Assembly (NCBI GenBank): GCA_029215795.1
Contig: JARDYH010000001.1
Coordinates: 404,835,154-404,899,153, forward strand
Direction of reading: 5' to 3'
Length of the DNA: 64,000 nt
DNA from: Anniella stebbinsi
Taxonomy: Eukaryota; Chordata; Lepidosauria; Squamata; Anniellidae
The first letter of the stretch is position 1; the number at the start of each line of letters is the position of its first letter. Positions 1 to 9,400 of this stretch are shown piece after piece. A model generated the notes under the pieces. That model was given only the letters and a program-made list of their open reading frames with translations, ran no database searches and was not told the DNA's origin. Both the position numbers and the translations under genes were made by a program.

Positions 1-293
1 ACCGGAAGAGAAGCTCCACTGATTCCTTTGCAGGGACTGGGGGGAAGCCTCATCTCCTTGCAGAGCCCTGGATGCTTTAAAGAGACACGCGTTGACTTGC
101 TCACCAGTCGGGCTGCCAGCACCCGTAGCGGGCCACGAGCTGTTTCCTCCACTCCCCCGGGGCCTTGCTCTGAGGGGCTGAACGAGGGCACCTCTTGTGC
201 CCGGGCCGAGTGAGAAGAGCCAGCCAGTGGGGGGGGTGTTCTTGGGAAGGCCTCCCAGAGGGCAGCAGCTGGTGCCCCTCCGTGATACAACAG
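1..293. other. 5' flank / possible 5' UTR of synaptotagmin-like gene
   Basis: No coding exon is supported here. The frame used by the first predicted coding exon is open back to an ATG at 195, but the ATG at 294 starts directly before the hydrophobic N-terminus and is preferred. The real transcription start may lie left of the window. Confidence 0.3.
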
Positions 294-441
294 ATGGCCT
301 TCTTCAAGGATTGCCTTTCCCCAGCCCTGACACTCTGCCGCTCCGTTTCCTTCTTCTTCTGCAAGGGGATGATAGAAGGGCTGGTGGTCATCCTCTTCCT
401 CTGGTTGCTGGTCCAGGTCCTGCTGGACAAACACCAGCGAG
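294..441 (+). CDS. Synaptotagmin-like exon 1 (N-terminal hydrophobic segment)
   Basis: Codes for MAFFKDCLSPALTL followed by a very hydrophobic run ending VLLDKHQR, then the donor CGAG|GTGAGT. It ends in phase 1, which exactly fits the acceptor at 3275/3276. The extra hydrophobic segment before the canonical transmembrane segment is unusual for a synaptotagmin, so this could be an alternative first exon. Confidence 0.5.
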
Positions 442-3400
442 GTGAGTCGCCCCGTCGCTCCCTTCCCTTGTCTCTTGCTGGTCGTCCTCTCTGCATGCGA
501 GGGCTGCTGCATTAGACCCTCTTCCCTTTGCTCGCTGGCCCTCTTCTGCAGCTCCCTCTGAGCCTCCGTTCATGTCTTCCTCTCAAATCGGCTCCTTTTA
601 TAGCCTGCTCTTTTTCCTCCTGGATCTCCAAGTGGCGCATATCAGGGATGGAGGTAGATCTGGTTCTATTCTGTATGATAGAATACCAGTGAGGCTTTCT
701 GCCTCTGAAGGGTTGAACAATAGCAGCGACCAGGGAGGGGATGGGGATGGACTGTGATATGTCAGGTGTCTGTGGGAACTTGTGGATGGAGACCTCTTGC
801 CCCATGGGGTGCAGTCCAATCCCTAAGCTACTGGTTTGCATCTGGATTCCCGGCTGCTATTTTATACCTGGTGGATATAAAACCTGGTGGATCTCCAGGT
901 TTTAGTAAAAACAAAAACAAGCCCAAAGTGTATCCCTCACATCTGCCCACATCTGGCATACATGGTTGTCATCGTCATCCCCCTGCATTTATTTTATCCT
1001 CACAGTTGCCTGTGAGAGAGACTGACTGGTCCAAAGTCTTACAGGCATAGCTGGCTGGGGAATGCTGGGAGGTGTAGGACTTTTTCTGTCTCATCATGCA
1101 TAGGAATGTGGTTCCCTCAGTGAATCTGCCTCCTCTCCCCAACCGCTGAGTGTGGGTTAGCATGTTGTGTGAACCCACTGACTGAGTCTTACAAAAGGAC
1201 TGGAAAACCAAGACCTATTCATAATGTGTGGTAACCACTGATCGCACGTTCAGCGACCTTGTCTCCTTTCCCTGCACGATTCAGATTCTGGAGTGGCGCA
1301 TTGTAACCCTCATAAGCTGCACCTGGTTAGTTTCTGAATAATAATAGAACCTATTAAAAAAAAACAGAGAAAAAGAACCGGTGCTTTTCAAAGGGATGTT
1401 TGACTAGGCCCACAGTCCCTGGCTATTGCCCTGCGTCAGCAAAGCCGCTGCTCTGATAAGCGGAGCTTTTTCCATGGACTTTATCAGTTTTGAGGTGAGG
1501 CAGGGTTTATTTTAGCTTCTGAGCAAATGTGTCAGGCTGATAACGTCATTTGAGAGCCGCTCTGTGATGCAGCTGTAAAGAGCAGGACTCCAGGCAGGAC
1601 GATGGTCCCTGGAGACCCTCCCCTCCCCTCCCCACTGGCTGGTTCTCCTGCGGAGGAGCGTGCAATCCTTTTGAGGTGGGAGGGGTCGTCTTTGGGAGTC
1701 CTGCCCTGGGTGGGTCAAGAGTTCCCAATATTGGCAAAACAGTTTTTTCTGGCAGAAATAAGCGGACTTACAGAACGTTGTCTGGATTGTATTACAAAAC
1801 TGGTCCTGCTGCATCTTATGGACAACAAAGAAAACTCTTGCCCTGCTAGCCATGGGTCGTACTGTTAACTGCCACAAGGGTGACCCATGCGAGCCGTTGG
1901 AAACAGAATTGCCCCTTCTGAATGCCAATGGCATGCAACAGTTTGGGGCATTGCCCAAATGGAGGGACCCAGGCACCAGGTGAGGGGGGGGGGCTAGTAG
2001 TTATTCCACCCCCAACATTATTAGTTTATGTTTGCAATCAGATCCATATGTGCAAATTTATCATCACATAGGACAGGGATGAACCAATTAGGGAACACTC
2101 AAGTGGGGCTCCTGTATTACTTCTTCATGTACTCTGGCTCTGTGTCCAAGGAAACCACGTCTGTGGGAATAAAAAGAAGTCCCTATAAGCACGTTGCCCT
2201 TGGAGGTTTGAGGAATCTCTAGCGGCTTTCCAGACGTTCATGAACAAGTAGTAGTAAGTGTTCCCTAATTGGATGTATCCCTGTCCCATGCAATGATAAA
2301 TTTGTGCACATGGATCGGATCGCAAACACCTAGTCGCTCACATGTGCACTATAGAATGGACACCGATGTCCATTTTCCCATGGAATTAAAAAACAAACCC
2401 CCAAAACAACCCAGGGTACCTCTTGACGGACAGTTTCCGTTGGCATGTCTTCACACTGGCAGCAGTAGCGTTACATGACGCAGCTGCCAATGCGAAGACA
2501 TCTAGGAGCAAAGGCCCTTTGCCGCAAACTAAAAAAATCGCCCATTAAACGCAACTTTTTTAGTTTGCGGCAGTCCTCCCCTCCATTTAAAGTTGTAAAA
2601 AAAAAACTAAAAACGCCTCCACTCCACTCCCCCTCCCTTTTTGTAAAAACAAAATATTTAAAAAAACACCTGGGAGTAGGGGAGCCGAAGCTCCCAGTCC
2701 CCCCTCCAGCAGCCGCCGCGTTGCCAAAATCAAAAGAAAAATCACCGTCGCGTCCCTTACGTCAGGACTGGCGAAAGGAGCGTAAATGCGCCACGCGTCG
2801 TCGGGGAGGCGTCAGGGTGCAGCACTCCTGGTGGTGTGAAGACAGGGCCCCGGATCACTTCCACAGCTGTCCAAACACCAGCCTGAGTGCCGGAGTTGTG
2901 TTCAGATGAACGATTGATTTGCTTCAGCTGTTGAGCAGGTAGGTTGTCGATGGCCCATGCCAGGTGCTTCCTTGAGCCTGGCTCACTGTCCCCCACCCCA
3001 TATGTGGCACTGCAAGCAGTGGCTCAGTGGCAGAGTCCCTGCTTTGCACGCTGAAGGTCCCAGGTTCGATCCCCAGCCGCATCTCCAGGGAGGGCGAGGA
3101 AAGACTCTGGCCTGAAACCCTGGGGATCCACAGCTGCTGCCAGTCAGTGCTGCCAGTGTTGGGCTAGATGGACCCAGGGTCTGACCGCTGTTTCCTGGGT
3201 TGGGTTGCTTGACCCAGCCTCTGGCCCTACCTTGCCAACACGTTCTCCTGGTCTCCTCTTTCCCTCTCTGTCCAGTGCATCTGCAGGTGTTCCTGGCCGT
3301 CGGCCTCTCTCTCCTCTGCTCCTGTCTTCTCCTCGGCTGCGCGATATGCTGGCACCAGCGCAAGAAGCACCGCCTCAATGACAGGAAAGTTCTGGCACCA

Positions 3401-6400
3401 GGCCGAGCGCTGGTGGATCCAAGGCCCGGTTTTCCTTCCCAGACGACGGTCGTGGCCATCCAGCAGAGATACACGGAGATTGAAGGGGAGGGTTTGGATG
3501 CCCAGGCCGCCGCAGGCGCTGATCCGACAGGTCCGCCTGGCCACATGGGCCTGCCCAAGGGCGCCCTTCAGGGCCACGCCTCCCTTCCCAGCCTCCCCCT
3601 CTCTCAGACACTGAGCCTGCCAGTCAATCGGCCTCTAGGTTGGCAGCGCCGATGCACCATCGCTGGCACCGGCCTTTTTGCCGACGAAGGCAGCCTTCTC
3701 TGCAGCCCCACGCCAGGTACCAGCATCCCCCGGTCTTACACTGACCTGAGGGGCCTCTCCGGCCCCATTGCAAAGCCGCGGCCTCGCCTCCTCTTCACGG
3801 TGTTCCACACCCAGCCCACAGCCACGCTCACCGTGACGGTGGTCGGCGTCTCCCATTTGCCCAAAGGCCTCCGGGCCAGCCGGGATTCCTACGTCAAGGT
3901 CTACCTCCTCCCGAAGTTTGCGGAGCCACAGCGCACCACCTTGCGGCGCAAGAGCCTGAACCCCGAGTTCCAGGAGCAGTTCCACTTCGGCTGCTGCAGC
4001 CCCGAGGATCTGCCGGGCCTCACGCTGCGCTTCGCCGTGTACACCAAGGAGTTCCACAGCCTCAAGGATTCCTTCCTGGGAGAGGTGATCTTCCCATGTG
4101 CCCAAGTGGCCCGGAGTCAGGGCGTTTCCTCTGCCTATACGCAAGAGCTGTCGGCCACCAAAACCAAAGTGAAGAAGGTGAGGGTGATGAGGGTCTCGGG
4201 CTGGGACTCAGGAGATCCGGCTTCTACCCCTGCTCAGTCGTGAAGCTCATGGGGACTTTGAGCCCACTCACTGACTCTCTGCCTAACCTACCTCACAGGG
4301 TGGTTGTGAGGGCAAAGTGGAGAGGAGGAGGAGGACCATGTGAGCCAACTTGGGTTTCTTGCAAGAGGAAAATGGGGGGGGGGGGATATGAATGTAGCAA
4401 TATACAAACAAATGCATAAATGCAGCCGGGATCCTATCAGGTGTGTCTGTGTTGCCCTGTAGCTAATTCTGACCTGGTGCCTTCCAGACCTTCTGGACCA
4501 GACCTACAATGGAGCAGCGGGTGGCTCCCAGGGAAAGAGCCTTCTCTGTAGTAGCCTCTTATCTGTGGAATGTCCTTCCCAGGGATCCACCTGCCGCCTT
4601 CCTGGTATACATTTTTTTTATTAAAGATTTTTATTCTATTTCACTATTAAAAAACACAAACTTACAGACATACAACAATTAAAAGGATCCCCTACCTTTC
4701 CCACAGCAATTTTTTAAAAAATTCTTACAAGAAAATAGAACACCTCCTCCCCTTTTACTTCAATATTTCTTATTCCCCTAATATTCCATATTATTTCCCC
4801 CAAAATGAAAAATTACAAAAACAAACAAGCAAAAATGAACCCCCTATTCTTCTCTCATAAAGTTTTTCATTCAACAGAAGAAAACCCTCTTCTCCTCTCT
4901 TACAAATTATAAAATTAACCAAACCTTTCTCCCTTTTATTTCCCCTTGCAGCATAAAACTTAACCTTAAACCAATCTTATAACTCACAGCAATTTTAAAC
5001 TTATAACCTCCACACAGTTTTCTATTTAAATCTTCAATTCCTGGTATACATTTAGACGCAACTTCCAGCAGGCACGAAATTTCTCATCTGTGGCTCCAAT
5101 TATTAACTTTACTGCTGACTCTCCTGGCTGCACTAAACCACTGAACACCAGCAGCCTTCCTCAACCTGGTACCCTCCAGATGTGTTGGACTGCAACTCCC
5201 ATAATTCCCAGCTGATGGGAGTTGCAGTCCAACACATCTGTATGGCAGCAGACTGGGGAAGGCTGGTGCCTCCCCCTGCCTGCCTGCCTGTGTCTGCCTG
5301 CCTGCCTGCCTATCTACATGGAGCGCCATCTCTCATTTCCATCCTCTGCCCTTCCAGTGCTTCAGCTCCCAGGATGTGGACTCTGCCTTGTCACTCTCCC
5401 AGCCCAGGTCCATGGGGCAGCTCTTCCTCCTGCTCCAGTACCAAGCTCTGGCCAACCGCATCAAAGTTCTGGTCCGCAAGGCAGAGAACCTGGGACGGCT
5501 CACTCGCATCCCAGGGACACCAGGTAAGATGCTACATGGGCACCTGCCGTGATTCCACAGACACGGAATTTTGTGTACTTAAGCTGGGATCTGGCGCCCC
5601 ATTCGCACTGCTGGGAACCCCAGGTTTTGAGCAGCCTTTTTCTCCGTCAGCCCTTCTGGTTTCTGCTATGTGCAAACGGTGCTTTGCCTTTGCATGCATA
5701 TTGTTGATTTGAAGAATTTGGCGGTCAGCTAGCCCAGCAAAGCAGCATCGGGCAGTAGAGGAGGGCCCCATCTCCTCCTCCTCCATTCAGCAGCATCGGA
5801 ATCCTCCTAGGTGGCTCGGGATGAACGTTCTGGACTGACGGGCTACCTGTCCTGGGAGAGGGAAGCGCATGGGTAGGAACCCCGGGTCTCTTTCTGTCAG
5901 CCTCCTTGCCCCTCCTAGAGAAGCCAGCGATAAAAAGTCCAGCTGGGGCACAAGGTTAGCATCTCAGCAAGACTGGAAAACCTCCTTTGGGTTGTTGAAA
6001 GGGCACAATGACCGTGGGTCAGCCTTGCCTTAAGGAACCCAACCTATCAGTTTGGCCCACGGCTCGACTGGTTAATTGCCAGTGGCTTAACTTTAGGGGG
6101 TGAATTCATAATCGTAACTTGCCACAAGGCTCTGCATGATAGCCAGGGTGTCAAATACCCATCTGGGCAGGGGAGGCTGGTGGCTCCAGTGGAGCAATGG
6201 ATCTGTTCCGGGTTTCAGTCAGAACCAGTGAGAACTCTAAAGGAGTTTCGCACCTGGCTTCGGCAGCTCCTCTGCAGTTCTGACTGAAACCCAGAGCGGG
6301 TTCATTGCCCCGCTGACATTGGAGTGCCTTCAACAGCTCCTTTAGAGTTCTGGCTGGTTGCGACTGAAACCTGGAGCGGATTCTCCGGGTTTCCCCAGAC

Positions 6401-9400
6401 AGCCAGGCCTTCTTCCCCTTCCTCCTGGCTGGTGATCTGTTTCCAGGCTTTTGTGCAACTTCCCCCCATCCTTAAAGGCTGAAATGCCTCTCCTAAAGCT
6501 GGGTTCACGGCTGGCCGTAGGAATGCCAGGCTAACATGTGCAGGCATTTTGTCACGGGCCCCCCAGAGAGCTTCTCCAAAACGGACTTCCGGCCCTTGGC
6601 TGAGGGAGGTGATCCCCCCACCCCAACGTAGGGTGCACTGGGAAAAGGGGAATCGTGAGGCTAGAAGAGGGTGGGGGCTAAACCCTTCCCTCATTTCCCG
6701 TTCCTTTGCAGTGAATGCCTCCCCTCCCCATCACAAGCAGGCCTGGACTGGCACCCGTGGGTCACCGTGGGGGAGGGGTTGCCATTGCTGAGGCCTCTTG
6801 CTCTGGAGCCCCTTTCCCAGAATTCCACTGAGCTACTGACAGCATCCTGGGATTCTGCCTCAGAGCATCTCGAGGAATTGCAACTCCACCCTAAAGTCTT
6901 TTGGTTTCTTTGTGTTTCTAGACCACTATGTCATGATCCACCTGTACCACCACGGCAAGGTCATTGACACGAAGGAGACCAAATCTATGGCGGGCTACAA
7001 TCCCGTGTGGAACAGTCCCTTCCTCCTCAGCATTCCTGCCAGAGACATCCAGGAGCAACCGCTGTCCCTGGAGTTCACAGTCATGCAGGTGAGGAGGGTG
7101 GAGCGTTTGTCCTTGTTTTAGGGGGAAGCGTGGGGCGTGCATTTGTCAGTCATCCGGCTGTGCAGAATGCTGATTGGCTGGCCCTAGTGACCATCCCCAC
7201 CCCATCTGGCTGTGCAGAATGCTGATTGGCTGGCCTTTCTGGCAATGATTAAGCCCCTCCATGCTGACAGCATTTTTTTTAAAAAAAGTTCTGAGTAATA
7301 TTTAAATCGATCTTTAAAAAAAGTTAAATCCCCAGACTCTCAGCAGAGATGTAGGTGAAGGGCAAAAATTCACTCTGGTATCTGAAGAACAGCCCCCTTC
7401 AACTGGCTGCCCTCCGGATAGGTTGGACTACAGCTCCCATCAACCTAGCTGGTACTAGCTGAGGATGATCAGAGTTGAAGTCCAATATATCTCGAGGGCA
7501 CCCAGTTGGGGAAGTTTGCCCAACAGGAAACCTGCAGAACCATTGCTGACAGTCAGGGTCAACAATACTTGGCTTAGATGGACCGAGAGTCTGACGCAGG
7601 AGAAGGGCATGGCAGGCATTTGTGAATTGCCCAACATGGGACAAAAGGCGGCACGTTTTTGCTAGGGGTGTGCATCGGATCGGATCCGATCCACGATCCG
7701 AATCCGATCCGACCCAAAATCGGGAAAATCCGATCCGATCCGATCCGGACAACCTCCGATCCGATCCGATCCGATCCGATGAGGTCCGATCCGGATCGGA
7801 CGCCATTTTGAATGCTTTTTCCCATAGCCAAGTATTGTTTTACAAAAACGCCTATAACTTTTTCATTTTTAAAGATAGAAGGATGAAACTTGGGCACATT
7901 GTAGACTGGTTAGGGGTAGTTATCTGTGAGAAATTTCAGAAAGATTGGTGCATGCATTTTGTGGCAATTAATTTTTTAATAAATACCCAGGAATGCCTAT
8001 AACTTTGTCATTTTTAAAGTTACACACATGAAACTTTGCCACATTGTAGGGGGTACCTTGGGACCTATGTGTGTGAAATTTCAGAAACGTAGGTGCTTGT
8101 CTTGTGTGGCAATTAATTTTTAGAAAAATGGGTAGTAGTGGGGTAAATACAGTTACGCCTCCCATTTTTTTATTTTTGAAGATACAAACAGGAAACTTGG
8201 GCACATTACAGGTACCACTTGCCTTGATATGTGTGTGAAATTTCAGAAACATTGGAGCTTTCCTTGTGTGGCAATTAATTTTTGAAACAATGAGGAAAGA
8301 AACACCTATAACTTTGTCATTTTTAAAGTTACACACATGAAACTTTGCCACATTGTAGGTGGTACCTTGGGACCCATGTGTGTGAAATTTCGGAAACGTA
8401 GGTGCTTGCCTTGTGTGGCAATTAATTTTTTAATAAATACCCAGGAATGCCTATAACTTTGTCATTTTTAAAGTTACACACATGAAACTTTGCCACATTG
8501 TAGGCGGTACCTTGGGACCTATGTGTGTGAAATTTCGGAAACGTAGGTGCTTGCCTTGTGTGGCAATTAATTTTAGAAAAATGGGTAGTGGTGGGGTAAA
8601 TACAGTTACGCCTCCCACTTTTTTATTTTTGAAGATACAAACAGGAAACATGGGCACATTACAGGTACCACTTGGCTTGATATGTGTGTAAAATTTCAGA
8701 CAGCTGGGTCCAGGCATGTGGTGGCAAGGTATTTTTGAAACAATGAGGAAAGAAACGCCTATAACTTTTTTATTTTAAAAGTTAGAAGTCTGAACATTGC
8801 TCACTTTGTAGATGGGTTAGGGGTAGATATGTGTCAGAAATTTCAGAATGATAGGTCCAGGCATTTGATGGCTATGGAATTTTTAAATTACATGTTTCAA
8901 AAAAATTTCTACAGAGGCCAGGTCTTCCCCTCCCGCTTCCCGCGAAGAAAAGGAAACACTCTCTCGTCTCGATCCCTTTGATCCTTGCTAGTAGTATCCA
9001 TTACAGGGCTCGTGTTTCCTTTCCTCCTTTCACTTTTCAAGCAGAACGGCTGAGCCTAGCTGAGTTTTGCAGCCATGCGTGCAAGGAAGGATCACTCTGG
9101 TCTCGATCCCTTTGATCCTTGGTAGTATCCATTACAGGGCTCGTGTCTGCTTTCACTTTGTACTCAAGCAGACACGAGCCCTGTAATGGATACTACCAAG
9201 GATCAAAGGGATCGAGACGAGAGAGTGTTTCCTTTTCTTCGCGGGAAGCGGGAGGGGAAGACCTGGCCTCTGTAGAAATTTTTTTGAAACATGTAATTTA
9301 AAAATTCCATAGCCATCAAATGCCTGGACCTATCATTCTGAAATTTCTGACACATATCTACCCCTAACCCATCTACAAAGTGAGCAATGTTCAGACTTCT

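Larger units (their letters stand above)
442..3275. other. Intron 1 of synaptotagmin-like gene
   Basis: No coding potential is recognised. It holds a short palindromic element (2031-2329) and a Sauria-type SINE ending about 85 bp before the exon 2 acceptor. The stretch 2340-2880 is AT/GC patchy with short imperfect repeats that I cannot assign. Confidence 0.5.

Noticed and set aside
3010..3080. tRNA gene
   Set aside because: A- and B-box-like motifs are present, but the cloverleaf is degraded and the sequence continues into the Sauria SINE body.
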